A stretch of DNA of 64,000 nucleotides from Gnetum montanum (taxonomy: Eukaryota; Streptophyta; Gnetopsida; Gnetales; Gnetaceae), in NCBI GenBank assembly GCA_015680685.1, contig MNCI01016273.1, positions 1,294,273 through 1,358,272 of the forward strand. The letters run 5' to 3'. Below the pieces are notes generated by a model. The model saw only the letters and a program-made list of their open reading frames with translations, was not told the origin of the DNA and searched no databases. Position 1 is the first letter of the stretch. Each line of letters starts with the position of its first letter. Shown here piece after piece: positions 10,351 to 20,851 of this stretch. The translations under genes were made by a program, and so were the position numbers.

Positions 10351-10458
10351 TGATGGGATGTGATATCTCATGGGCCGCAATATCGCTTCCTTTGCGATGT
10401 CGCATCCCCTGCAATATTGCATATGCGATATTGCAGTGCACTGTCAAATCTATAAATA
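10351..10458 (+). promoter_or_regulatory. U3 promoter of element B 5' LTR
   Basis: TATAAATA at 10451-10458 is followed by AGAGG. Upstream lie several imperfect palindromes of the CGATATCG class (TGATATCTCA, GCGATGTCGC, GCAATATTGC, GCGATATTGC), most having lost CpG steps by C-to-T or G-to-A changes compared with the 3' LTR. Confidence 0.65.
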
Positions 10459-11178
10459 AGAGGCAACTCTCCCTTGTTTCTAATTCTAGGCCTAGACCGT
10501 AGAAAAACTATGGCAGTTTTACCTCTCTAGAGATAGAAAATTTCCATGTGCCCATAGTAGGAGCTCCAAAGTGAATGGATCTTTATTCGAGAAAATATTG
10601 TTCCTGAACACAAGTTTGTGTACGGAAATAAAGAAAAAATTATTGGATAAACCCTGCAGTGCATGGAATAAGCTAAATAGGATTTTATTTATTGTTATTT
10701 ACTATTTATCATTTAAATTCTTTATTAGTCAATTAAATCTCTCTCAACCCTTCTCTCCTAGTTAAGTGCATTCAGTACAACCACTTTAAGCATGTGTGTT
10801 ACGCATGGTGATCCCAGTAATGAATAGCGTTTGGTAACCAAGGTTGCATTGGTTTAGGGTGTGAATGGTAAGTGGGAATGGATACTAATGCTAGGTTAAT
10901 TAAGGCTTAGTTAGTTAGTTAAAGTTAGTTAATTAGCCTCTTCACCCTTCACCTTATCATCATAGGAGAATAAATATAAAAGACATAAAAATCATATACC
11001 TCATACTTACTTAGCCATACAACTATGACAAATACAAGTAACTATGGGAAGATAACGAATGATTGACCTTAAGTGTTCCATAAGGTGTGTAGGCACTTAG
11101 TCTACGGAGTTCGGCCAGATCGTGCATGTAACGCTCATATTCGTATGGTTGAGTGTAGGGATACCTCGCCACTCATCA
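10351..11178 (+). repeat. 5' LTR of element B (828 bp)
   Basis: Starts TGATGGGATG and ends ACTCATCA, followed by one T and the primer site. It pairs with 16654-17468. It is 13 bp longer than its partner, chiefly because its U3 holds an extra GCGATGTCGC-type block between 10376 and 10425. Confidence 0.9.
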
Positions 11179-11179
11179 T

Positions 11180-11197
11180 TGGTGCCATTGTCAGGGA
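11180..11197 (+). other. Primer binding site of element B (tRNA-Asp, decayed)
   Basis: TGGTGCCATTGTCAGGGA matches the tRNA-Asp site of element A at 14 of 18 positions. All four differences are C-to-T or G-to-A. It lies one base after the LTR, as in A and C. Confidence 0.85.
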
Positions 11198-11322
11198 CTA
11201 AGTGTTTGTGCACTAAGTAGAACATAGGAAATTATTCACATAATTTGGAGATTAAATGAAAACTTAGGATTAATTAAATGAAAAATTATATAATGGTTAA
11301 TCAGCACACCGAATAAGACACA

Positions 11323-13480
11323 ATGTCTTCTTCTTCTTCTCATAAGAGCACTTCACCACTTAGGGATCATACAAGAAATAGTTGGCAGTCTAACATGCAT
11401 AACTGAAATCTGCCAATTCCTCAATAATATAGCGTGGTATATACTCATAATGATGAGTGTATACCTGATTTTACTTTTATTCTCCATCAAGATGAAAAAA
11501 TGCAATGGAGAGATTTGCAAGGTAACATAGTGTTACCTCCAAATTAGGCAGTCCCTAACATGCTTCTTCATACTCTTGCATAGATAGGCATGACATAGCT
11601 ATACGTTGAATACATTATAGGTGATTTTGAAATAAGGGATTACCATCCCACAGCTACACAATGTTTAAGGGACTCAAGGTAGAAGAGCCACCATACATTG
11701 TTGAAGGGAAAAGGGGTCCCGCATGTCCTAAGCAAAATAGGAGATGGTGAACCTATCTCAATAGGTTCTCCACAAGATAATGTTCCCCCTCCTAACAATA
11801 GTGAGGAGGTAGGGTATCAGAACCTATGCTCCATGATACATAACCATGGTTCTGATCCCCATGAACACCAACTATTCACCGAGGGAACAAAAACACATGA
11901 CAAGGATGGGAAATTTGATCGTCATCACGATTGGGGCCGTAGCCATCGAAGAGAAGGTAAGAAACATCATCATGGTGATGGTTCTCCTTCTTCTTCCCTT
12001 TCATCACATCATTCACCCTATCCTTCCACATCAAGACGCAATCATCAAGAGCATAACGGTGAGGATAAGGGTAAGTGAAATGAGAGACCTCGACGAGAGA
12101 GTTGAGAGAGAGCACGAGGGCAGTCTAGAGAGTCTAGGCATGGTAGAAGGGAAAGTAGGAAACCATGTAGGCATAATAGATGTCATGAGAGAGATGATCA
12201 TGATGAACCCATACTTGCCACCCAAAGTATGTTAGATATTATGAAGGCAATGAGAATACCTACAAGGCATCAAACGGATAGTCATATCAAGAGACTAGAT
12301 ATGAACTATATCCCACACTTCGAAGGGGGATACAACGTTGATCCAAAAAATCATTTATAGGAATTTCATGGTGCTTGTGCCTTGCAAAATATTGAAAATG
12401 AGTGGTAGAAATTAAAGTTATTTCCTAGGACACTCGTAAAAGAAGCATAGAGTCAGTACTGGTCCTTAGAACCAAAAACCATTACGAGGTGGAGTACGAT
12501 GTTAGAACTCTTCAATGATAAATATCAAATGTACTCCAGAGTGTCTAACTTACATAAGCATATCCAAGGATGGAAGCAGGGTAACCACGAACCCTTGGAT
12601 GTTGCCATGGGCTGATATTATGCATTCCTACATCGTTGCCCAGGCCATGGTTATGCACAACAAGATAAACTTCACCACCTCTTAGATGGGCTAAGACACG
12701 AAACTAGGAGAACCCTTGGGACATATGCCCAAGGGAGATTATCCAAACTTAGATCCCATGAAATTCATTGATTGTTGGAGTAAGTAGCTAAAGAATAAGT
12801 GGAGCTAAGAAAAAGAGAAAGTGCAAAAAAGTATAACTACGATCCTTCCCTCTAGAAGAGGGGAGTGAGATTCTGCAATCAAGAGGATGAGTCACCACTC
12901 GAAGAGTTGATGAATAGAAAACCCTTGCTACCTCAAAAGCTAATAATAGAAGTGTCAGCTAAGATAGATGAAATATGAAGCTCCTTAGATAGTAAAATTG
13001 AAATTGTCCTAAAGATTGTAGAGGAATCTAAGGAGGAACAAAGTAGTGACAAGGATAATAAAAAGCAAAGAGATTTATGCCATGCACATGACAAGGGTAA
13101 GGGAAAAATGACTGTCACCTATGAGGTTGTGGATTTTGATACAAAAAATGATGGTGGATGTGAGATTTTCCAATATGACCATCCTAAGGGATGTTTCCCA
13201 ATCATCTCAAATCCACAAGAATCAGGGGTGTATGCACTCAACCCAGGACTTAACAGATGGCAAGCACCTTGAAGGTTAACTTATTCCCAAGATAACCCGA
13301 GGAAGTTCCACCAACTGTTAATGTATTATCCAATTGGAACTCTGCCACAACCTATTGGGCAACACCAGCAGTGGCAACACCCACAGTCATGGGGGATACC
13401 ACCGCCTAAACAACAATACCCTTACTGGAAACTAGACCCATATGGCTACTACGTGCAGTAGTCAGTTTCTCCAAGTGACT
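11323..13480 (+). pseudogene. gag of element B
   Basis: Starts at ATG 11323 (MSSSSSHKS, as in element C). Conserved blocks are PDFTFILHQDEKMQW near 11465, an open piece 11698-12078 with GVPHVLSKIGDGEP and a Ser/His-rich part, NHLQEFHGACALQN-like capsid sequence near 12350-12400, RWSTMLELFNDKY near 12490, LHRCPGHGYAQQDKL near 12630, RRTLGTYAQGRLSKL near 12705 and SAKKYNYDPSL near 12820. The finger at about 13156-13195 has lost its second Cys (CEIFQYDHPKGC), so CX2C is broken. At least ten nonsense codons and one frameshift (in the 12060s) are present. Confidence 0.82.
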
Positions 13481-14500
13481 CTATGGGTCACAAAACCCCA
13501 CAACATCACTACCATGTTTGGGAGTATTTTAGAAGGAATCCTTCTCCTTCGAGAGATGCACCACATGCATACCATCCTCTGAATCCATCCACTACTCTTA
13601 CGCCGGTAGTTCCACTACCTCCCACTCCAACAATGCAACGGGAAATCCCCACTCAACCATAGCAACGTAATGCTATGAGAGCTATAAACCTTCAACCCAC
13701 TGCTGGTTCTGATAACCAAAAGAAGAGAAGACCTTTCTTTAGAACCAAAAGCCCAAAAAAGCTCTCACAACCACAAGCGGTGAGCCTATGTACACTCCTC
13801 CAACACATAAGGCTTTGGATATCCCTTCAAACCAACAATAGAGCTCAATGCATATGATTATGTTAACACATATCATAACTGACTGGATCAAGGTAGGCCA
13901 TCTTCCTAGGAAACTATCTGACCCTGGAAGTCCCTTAATCTACCTCCAATTCACTGGGAATGAACCTCATAAGGCTCTTCTTGACTTAGGTTCTAGAGTC
14001 AACTTAATCTCATGAGAAATGTATAAAGCTTGGAACCTACCTCCACTTCAGAAGAGCAATATTTAGCTAGATCTAGCTGACCAGTCCATCACCATTCCCT
14101 TGGGATTGGTGGAGGACATCGTTACCACTATGTGTGGTTGGTCATAGCCAGCTGATTTCCTGGTGATCCACATAAACAATGACAAAGGGAACTTCCCAAT
14201 TATAATGGGAAGGGCATGGTTGAGTACAATATATGCATGCCTAGGAATTCACGATCTTTCCTTGAAAATCTCTAAGGTAAACATTTATGAAAAGATCAAG
14301 AAGAAGAAAGTTCCATGGATCATATACAGTGACTTAGAGGGTGATGACATGGAGGAATGCTTGGCATCTCTTGCATGTAACTGGTGTGCCCTAGAAATTT
14401 TGATACAAAGGTGCCTGTATGTAGCAACCACACAACAAGTGGACACCCCGTGGTTGATAGATAATCAAAAGAGAAACCCACCAACATGCATGGAATGAAC
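13481..14500 (+). pseudogene. Linker and aspartic protease of element B
   Basis: A Pro-rich linker leads to RRPFFRTKSPKKLSQPQ (about 13730-13780). After a frameshift near 13790 the protease active site KALLDLGSRVNLIS follows near 13970-14012, then LADQSITIPLGLVEDI. An open piece at 14163-14498 carries the domain end (INNDKGNFPIIMGRAWLST), and its continuation resembles the protease-to-RT linker of element C. No RT follows. This entry defines the whole protease domain that A and C show only in part. Confidence 0.8.
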
Positions 14501-14559
14501 TCGGGGAACAAATCATGCCAACAATGAAGGCATAGACACATTGGAGTATGAGCATTACC

Positions 14560-16653
14560 GACTTCCATCCCTTAACCTGAAAACATCAGTTGGGAGAAGT
14601 TGGACACTTTTAAGAAATTCAAACACGTGCTCATTATTTCGAATCTCTCACTTTCCATTCAGTCATGGGGGAGATGGACACCTACACTAATCATTTGGGG
14701 CCCTCAGTTCTTTTTAAGTTTTTGTTTTACATTTTTTTTCATGTTTTTATTTTACAAATTTTTGTTTTACACATTTTTTTTACATGTTTTTGTTTTGCAT
14801 ATTTTTTTTACAAATTTTTTTAACTTTTCTTATTTTTTTTACAACATCGTTCATACTTTTTCATTTCTTGTATGTGTGTGTGTGTGTGTGACTTATCCAT
14901 TTTGTTAATTTTGTCACCAATAAGTGTTCTTAATGATGGTATGGACTATTTTTCTATTGGTTCCTAATGTTTGGTTTTTACCTTTAAGTCGTCATAATAT
15001 TGATACTAAGGTATGGTTCTTTTGATATAGCAGGTAATGAGTCCACTTCATCCATACATCCGCAATTTTCTATGATCTCTCTTAGCTTGGAAATGTATAG
15101 TCCCTTTCCAAATAAGAATTATCAATGAATCGATGACTGGGAATTTCTCAAACTAAAGAAGGACTCAAGGATTGAAAAGGGTGTGGCTTCAAGGGAACTT
15201 GATGCATTTGTGTTGGCCATTCTCTTGGGTTCTTGGATGTGTTCTTCTTGAGTTTTCTTACCATTTCGACGTTACTCAATTATCAAGAATCTATGCGAAT
15301 AAAAATAACAAAGTCTTTGCATGGTGTGGTTCTTATGTATAAACACATAAAACAAAAAAAAAGAAGAAAAAGTAAGTGAGAATTCAAAGCACACCCCTTA
15401 GATGAAATAATCATTTGGGCTACAAGCACTGGTTATGGAACTAAAATAAAAATGTTTTCCCTAACTAAATCCCTTCTCACTTCTCATTCTCTTCTCCTTC
15501 GTTTCATTGGAATGGTAGTGACTCTTTGGTGAAGGCATCCTTGTTACTTCAAGAGAATGGATTGGCTGAATGCATTAATGTGAAGTCACTGGAAGCGGTT
15601 TGTTTGAGGCCAGACTTGGAATGGGATCTACTAAGTCACATTAATCATTAACTACACAAGGGGCTGTACACCACCTTTTTCTTCAGATTCCATTCCATTC
15701 TCTTCTCTCCATCCTTCTCTCAATTGGTCACCTCATTGTCAGTTGTATCATTAGTGTATATTTTGGTTGACGCATTATTTTCTTTTTGGTAAATTCTTGT
15801 GGTTAAGACTTTAACTCTTGTTCCAAATGACATTCCCAGAGCCTACAGACTCTTCGAATGTGGGTTTTTCAGGGCATTAAGGGAATGATCCTACTTTGGG
15901 GAGGACCCACTGGCATTCCTATTTGGTGCACTAGTTAAATTCTTTCCCTTGAACATTTGTGTAATCAATATTGTTTGTTCATTTCCATCTTGACATCCAT
16001 TTCATCAATGTTATAGCTATCTATTTTTCTCCATATTTCTTGTTCTTTTTCTTTCCCCATTCTATTTCTACTAGAGGTTTGCTCTTAGTCATGGGGGTCT
16101 AGACCCAAATTTTTTCAATTTTCTCCTAACCCCTACACCTTCAATAGTCACCACTATTATATCTCCAGATCTATATCAGCCATACCACAACTCAGCGAAT
16201 GGACCTTTCACCGAAGCAAGGTATCAATTGCATTATGATTAATTTACCCTTGCCAATACAAAGACTGTGTTGTGTGTGCACATGAAAATCATGCAATAAT
16301 GAATTGGATTTAGAGGAAACACTTGGAATGGAGCAGTGCTGAAGAAACTATGCAAGGAACGAGATGGATGACGCGCTTACGGATGGACAATGAAAGGCAT
16401 AATCTTGGTGTTGGCAACAGCAAAACTTCTTTCTCTCTCTCTCTTCTCTCTTAGCTACCAAATAAGTCCTGATGTCAAATGTATAAAGTGTTCACTCTTG
16501 TTGTCGGGAACACCAGTTTTGTCTTGTCTTGTAATGATGATCCACTCACATATCATCCCATTCACCATTAGTTCCATTTAAGTCAATAATCCCATACCAT
16601 CCCAATATTTTGTAAGGAACTCAAGGATGAGTTTTTATTCAGTCATGGGGATA
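14560..16653 (+). other. Non-coding 3' region of element B
   Basis: About 2 kb without a domain I recognise. It is T-rich, with a (TG)9 microsatellite at 14873-14890. The string GTCATGGGG recurs near 14663, 16089 and 16642. The last copy lies directly before the 3' LTR and probably served as, or marks, the polypurine tract (TCATGGGGATA, weak). Short open frames such as 14600-14908 are low-complexity Phe/Leu strings and are not genes. Confidence 0.55.
14873..14890. repeat. (TG)9 microsatellite
   Basis: Nine uninterrupted TG units in the non-coding tail of element B. No function is implied. Confidence 0.9.
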
Positions 16654-17468
16654 TGATGGGATGCGATATCGCATGGGCCGCAATATCACGTCTTGCCCTG
16701 CGATATCGCGTACGCGATCTCGCGGTGCACTGCCAAATCTATAAATAAGAGGTGGCTCTCCCTTATTTCTAATTCTAGGCCTAGAACGTAGCAAAACTCT
16801 AGCATTTTTACCTCTCCAAAGATAGAATAATTTCCTTGTGCCTGTAGTAGGAGCTCCAAAGTGAACAGATCTTTATTCGAGAAAATATTGTTCTTGAACA
16901 CAAATTTCTGTACGAAAATAAAGACGAACTTCTTGGATAAACCTTGCAGTGTAAGGAATAGGATAAATAGGATTTTATTTATTTTTATTTACTATTTATC
17001 ATTTAAATGCATTATTAGTTAATTAAATCTCTCTCAACCCTTCTCTCCTAGTTAAGTGCATTCAGGACAACCGCTTTGAGCACGTGTGTTACGCTTAGTG
17101 ATCCTAGTAACGAATAGCTTTTGGTAACCAAGGTTGCATTGGTTTAGGGTGTGAACGGTAAGTGGGAATGGATACTGATGCTAGGTTAATTAAGGCTTAG
17201 TTAGTTATTTAAAGTTAGTTAATTAGCCTCTTCACCCTTCACCTTATTAGCATAGGTAATAAAACATAAAAGACATAAAAATCATATACCTCACACTTAC
17301 TTAACCATACAACCATGACAAATACAAGTAAGTCTGAGAAGACAATGAACAATTAAACTTAAGTGTTCCATAAGGCATGTAGGCACTTAGTCTATGGAGT
17401 TCGACTGAATCACACATGTAACGCTCATATTCTTATGGTTGAGTGTAGGGTTACCTCGCCACTCATCA
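16654..17468 (+). repeat. 3' LTR of element B (815 bp)
   Basis: Starts TGATGGGATGCGATATCGC and ends CACTCATCA. TATAAATA at 16740-16747. Its palindromes keep more CpG than the 5' copy, including the perfect 14-bp ATGCGATATCGCAT near 16661-16674. The following AAGGA is the target duplication. Confidence 0.9.
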
Positions 17469-17473
17469 AAGGA

Positions 17474-18480
17474 TTTACCATGATCCTCAAGTTTGTCATA
17501 GTATATGTTGTAGTAGTGATGGTCCATTTTATGTTCTTCTTCATTCCTTCTCCTATACCTTCTTTCTCTTTCTTTATCTTCATCTTCATCTTTAGCATAA
17601 TATCTATCTCTTTCTTGATATATGTCCTGATCTTCTCTTTTATCCCTATCAAGGATCCTATTTTGATTTCTTCACGAAGTTCTATATCCATATCTATGTT
17701 CATCTTTGTTAAAATATATCAATGAGGGTAATGAAATGAATTAAGGACTTTAAGAGTGATGTCAACTTGCTTTCCTTAAATAGTCTCTTAATTCTTCCTT
17801 TCTAGAGCTATTGTTGGTTTTAGACCTTCGATCCCTCCTTTCTTTAAGATCTATTCCATCTCTTCAAAGAGTTTTTGCTAAGATTGAGCATAGATTTTGT
17901 TGCATAGGATCTTTAATTTGTAGGACAAATGGTTGAGAATTACATCAATGATGGTAAAACCTTTTAGATTGTTACTCCTCATCTTCTTTCTTTGAGGGTA
18001 ATATTACTTGGAATGAACATATATCCTTTTCTTATTTGTACTTAGCTTTCATAATGATATCTCTTTTGGATTGAGCTTTAGCTAATTAATATGATCTATT
18101 CATGTCCTTAAGAACTTGATAGCCTTCATGTACATGACCAAGACTAGTTTTTAGTATAGTAGCTTGAAGCATAGACAAAGCTAATTGATCTAGTGAAAAT
18201 ACAATATTACCCTACAAATCTCTCCATAGAAATTATTCATCTTGATGAAAAATGAAGGTGAAATCTAGATTATATAGATTAATAAAAGCATAGAAAATCC
18301 TTGTTTATATTAGCATATTCTAATTTTCTTTAGCATAGAGAATTTACTTTGTGTTTCAAAGTTGTGTTTAATTAATGAAGATCTAAGTATGTGTTTACAA
18401 GTATCATCTCTCTTAAAAGGTAGATTGTAAAATTCCAATACAATAAACTTATATGATATTAACTATCTAGAATATTAACA
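17474..18480 (-). pseudogene. Element D, 5' part of gag right of element B
   Basis: On the minus strand the sequence before 18240 corresponds to element A's region around FTFVFHQDEQLRWRDMQGNIV: the plus-strand string CTCTCCATAGAAATTATTCATCTTGATGAAAAA parallels CTCTCCACCGCAGTTGCTCATCTTGATGGAAAA in A (each compared only over this block). Further left an open minus frame (17425-17703) is a degenerate run of Lys/Glu/Ile matching the Arg/His/Asp-rich part of gag. No intact frame remains. Confidence 0.6.
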
Positions 18481-18483
18481 ACA

Positions 18484-18501
18484 TTCATGGTAATGATGCC
18501 A
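18484..18501 (-). other. Primer binding site of element D (very decayed tRNA-Asp site)
   Basis: Eleven of 18 bases match the tRNA-Asp site of element A in the same position, one base from the LTR. Six of the seven differences are C-to-T or G-to-A transitions. Confidence 0.6.
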
Positions 18502-18502
18502 A

Positions 18503-19338
18503 TGATAAGTAGTGAAAGTTCCCAAGACCCAACCACTAGATCATAATCCATGGATAGAAAAATATGGACTATAGCTAGTTAATACAAGGCTTTTTAATCA
18601 TTATTTTTATTGGAGTTATTAGTGATAAAAGGGTATGCTTTAACTCATAGTAAGATATAAGATGTATTAATTTTGTTTATATTTGAAGTTTTAGGAGAAG
18701 AACATTGTAAAATAAATAGTGAATTTAACTAACTAAAAGATAATAAAAATTAAATCTATTTATCATAATGATGATAAGTATTCATTTTTTATCCTTCATT
18801 CATATCCTAGACTGGTACATGTATTATTGAGATTATCAAGTAAACCATTACTAGGAAAATCAAATGATATTGGTGTTTGGTTACAAACTAGTTATACTTA
18901 ATGATCAAGATTAGTCATATATTACTCTGTCAAATACTGCATGCATTGAAAATGTAAATGACATGGAAATATAAATAAAATTAAATGTAAATGGCATTTT
19001 AAGTATAAAAAATATATGAAAAGTAATTCTAAGCTATGTGAGATGCAATGATCACAAATAGTCTTGATCTTTAATGTCATCCATGAATATGTTCAAGTAT
19101 ATTTTACTTAAATAAAGATATGATGCAATCACTTAGGATCATGCTATAAGCACTCATAACTAACTACAACTTTAAGAAAATAAACTACAAGAGTTTCAAT
19201 TAGTGGAAACTAAAAGTTATCCTTTGGTAGAATGGTCAACTAGTATTTATAAACATGACCACATCTAGATACATTACATTAATGACATCATAAATGAAAA
19301 TATAATATTGTAGCTACAATATTACTAATTTGATATCA
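18503..19338 (-). repeat. 5' LTR of element D (836 bp)
   Basis: The length and order of features match the A, B and C LTRs. The inner end TGATAAGTAG parallels TGATGAGTGG of A, and a minus-strand TATAAATA lies at 19244-19251. U3 starts TGATATCA at 19338. Upstream of the TATA box is a 22-bp perfect palindrome (19303-19324, core TTGTAGCTACAA), where relatives carry the CpG palindromes. The LTR borders integrase sequence of element E. Confidence 0.68.
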
Positions 19339-19379
19339 TAGGTACAATATTTTTTATTTATGATAAATGGTTTATCAAT

Positions 19380-19900
19380 AAGTACTTGAGAGAATAATCT
19401 ATAAAAATGACTAGTAAGTTTTATAATATCATGTAATTTTCAATAGGTTGGAAAAACAAATTTGCAACATGAGATGTATCACTTTTCTTCTTACAAAGAA
19501 TAAAATGTATCATATTTATGAATATATCCACCATAATGAAAATTAAATTGTTTCCATTTTTTGTTTTGGAAATTACCTAATAAAATCCCTTCACACACTC
19601 TTGCATGATGACATAGAAATAGGCAATGAAAAATAATGATCCTCTATACCCCTTCCCTACTTGAATTTATAACATGTCATGCCTTCTTTTAAAAATTTTG
19701 AAATTTTGGTAGATATACCTTACTAATAATATATTTTCCTAATAAGATCTAGGGTTCTATCTATTTCTATATGACTTATCATACCTCCACAATGCTTTTT
19801 GAGACAATCTTGGACCTAAAATCACAATCAGGAATACACATCCCTACTCTTAAAGAAAATAACATTTTTAAATGTGGAGGATCTTTTAAATCTTTTCAAA
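19380..19900 (-). pseudogene. Integrase N-terminal half, element E
   Basis: Minus strand: HCGGMISHIEIDRTLDLIRKIYY (about 19800-19730) is the HHCC-finger region (HxGGxxGHxGxxKT...RYYW), then KFLKEGMTCYKFK, then LPISMSSCKS (PLPxPxxPWxDIS) and KKSDTSHVANLFF (about 19470-19430). The frame ends where the LTR of D begins. Confidence 0.62.
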
Positions 19901-19969
19901 CCTACCAAAAATCATAATCATTAATGTACAAGTAAGAAACATCATTAATACCTTCTACTTATGATATAA

Positions 19970-20120
19970 TGAAATTCACAATATGCATTCTTGATAATGC
20001 ATCAGGTACTACATTTCTCTTTCTACTTCTAGGATTTTAGATGAAATTGAATTCTTATAATTATGCCTCCTATTTTATATGTTTAGCACTCAATTTTTTT
20101 TGGAATTTAGAAATAAATAT
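19970..20120 (-). pseudogene. RNase H C-terminal fragment of element E
   Basis: KLSAKHIKWEA..EFNF followed by RNVVPDALSRMHIVNF on the minus strand matches the end of RNase H (KWxxFLQEFxFxIxHKxGKxNxVADALSRR). It directly follows the protease fragment, so RT and most of RNase H have been deleted. Confidence 0.6.
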
Positions 20121-20169
20121 TTTTTATTTAGTAATTCATCATAAATACCTTAATTAGTCAGACTAAAAA

Positions 20170-20310
20170 CCTTAAATTTAAAAGCATATTTCCTTCTCAC
20201 ATCTTAAGAGAAATCCCATGATAACTAATGCACCTTGTAGGATCTAGGATAAAAATGAGTCACTAAACCTAATCTAGCAATAGCACTAGAAGAAATGATT
20301 ATCTTGACCA
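20170..20310 (-). pseudogene. Protease fragment of element E
   Basis: SSSAIARLGLVTHFYPRSYKVH on the minus strand resembles the protease C-terminal half of chromoviruses (…LGLxTxxHPxPYKVxWV). The catalytic Asp-Ser/Thr-Gly region upstream is not readable. Confidence 0.5.
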
Positions 20311-20459
20311 TACCTATTAAACTAAATATGAATACACTCACAACTATTAAGATATTTATTCCTAATTTGAAACAATAATTTCCTAAAAGGATGATTCTTT
20401 ATATTCACATTTTCCACAAGTAAAAACATTTTAGATACATATGAAATTTTAGGAATATT

Positions 20460-20846
20460 ATATTACCTTTAATAGAAGATTTAATGTGATGAATCATTCT
20501 TCTACATGCTTTGGACCTCCTTTTCTTTGATGGCCTTTCAAGAAGATACTAACATTGCATTTGCTTCCTTTCTCCACACCTAAAGCATTGAATCTTAAAA
20601 GAATTGTTTACTTTGGAATTCTTTCTTCTCATGCTTACATTTCATTTGGCCTTATCATTTTCTTCCTCAATATTATTTTCATGCTTCTTATCATTGTGGT
20701 ATTCTTTAGTCTCTGATTTGCAATTTTATCTTTTTTAAAAATTAGAATCCTTATCCTACTCCTCTACTAGTTCTTTTTCCTTGTTCCCAAAGCCATGAAA
20801 CTTTCTTTCAACCTATAATGTGATGTCATAAGCCTTGTTTAGGATT
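20460..20846 (-). pseudogene. gag C-terminal part with zinc knuckle, element E
   Basis: Minus strand: LNKAYDITL.VERKFHGF at about 20845-20780 fits the usual TLEEAYxxALxVE block, then a Lys/Glu-rich stretch, then IQCFRCGERKQMQC (about 20594-20553), the first half of a CX2CX4HX4C knuckle with the His lost. The first codons are completed on the other side of element F at 59258. Confidence 0.62.
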
Positions 20847-20851
20847 TAAGG

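Larger units (their letters stand above)
10351..17468 (+). mobile_element. Element B: complete but pol-less Athila-like element (7.1 kb)
   Basis: It is bounded by two similar LTRs (10351-11178 and 16654-17468) with TG...CA ends. Next to them are AAGGG (10346-10350) and AAGGA (17469-17473), a 5-bp target duplication with one change. Inside are a decayed tRNA-Asp primer site, gag, protease and about 2 kb of non-coding sequence; RT, RNase H and integrase are absent. Frame similarity to element C ends near 14640, just where C continues towards pol. It is therefore either a deletion derivative or a natural gag-only non-autonomous form (the TR-GAG type known in plants). Inserted into element D. Confidence 0.87.
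19339..20851 (-). mobile_element. Element E: chromovirus-like Ty3/gypsy remnant, larger part
   Basis: Minus-strand reading across frameshifts gives the end of gag with a zinc knuckle, the protease end, the RNase H end and the integrase N-terminal half. Again there is no RT. The beginning of its gag lies on the far side of outer element F (59258-59742), so F inserted into E. Integrase is cut at 19339 by the LTR of element D. Motif style (VVPDALSR, CGGMISHIEIDRTL) is that of chromovirus-type elements rather than Athila or Tat. Confidence 0.68.

Noticed and set aside
14600-14908. Open frame of 102 codons, Phe-rich, possible membrane protein
   Set aside because: It is encoded by T-rich low-complexity DNA in the non-coding tail of element B and ends in the TG microsatellite.
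17363-17725. Open frame of 120 codons on the plus strand, Phe/Ile/Ser-rich
   Set aside because: Starts inside the 3' LTR of B and crosses the insertion joint into element D, so it cannot be an old gene. Composition is low complexity.
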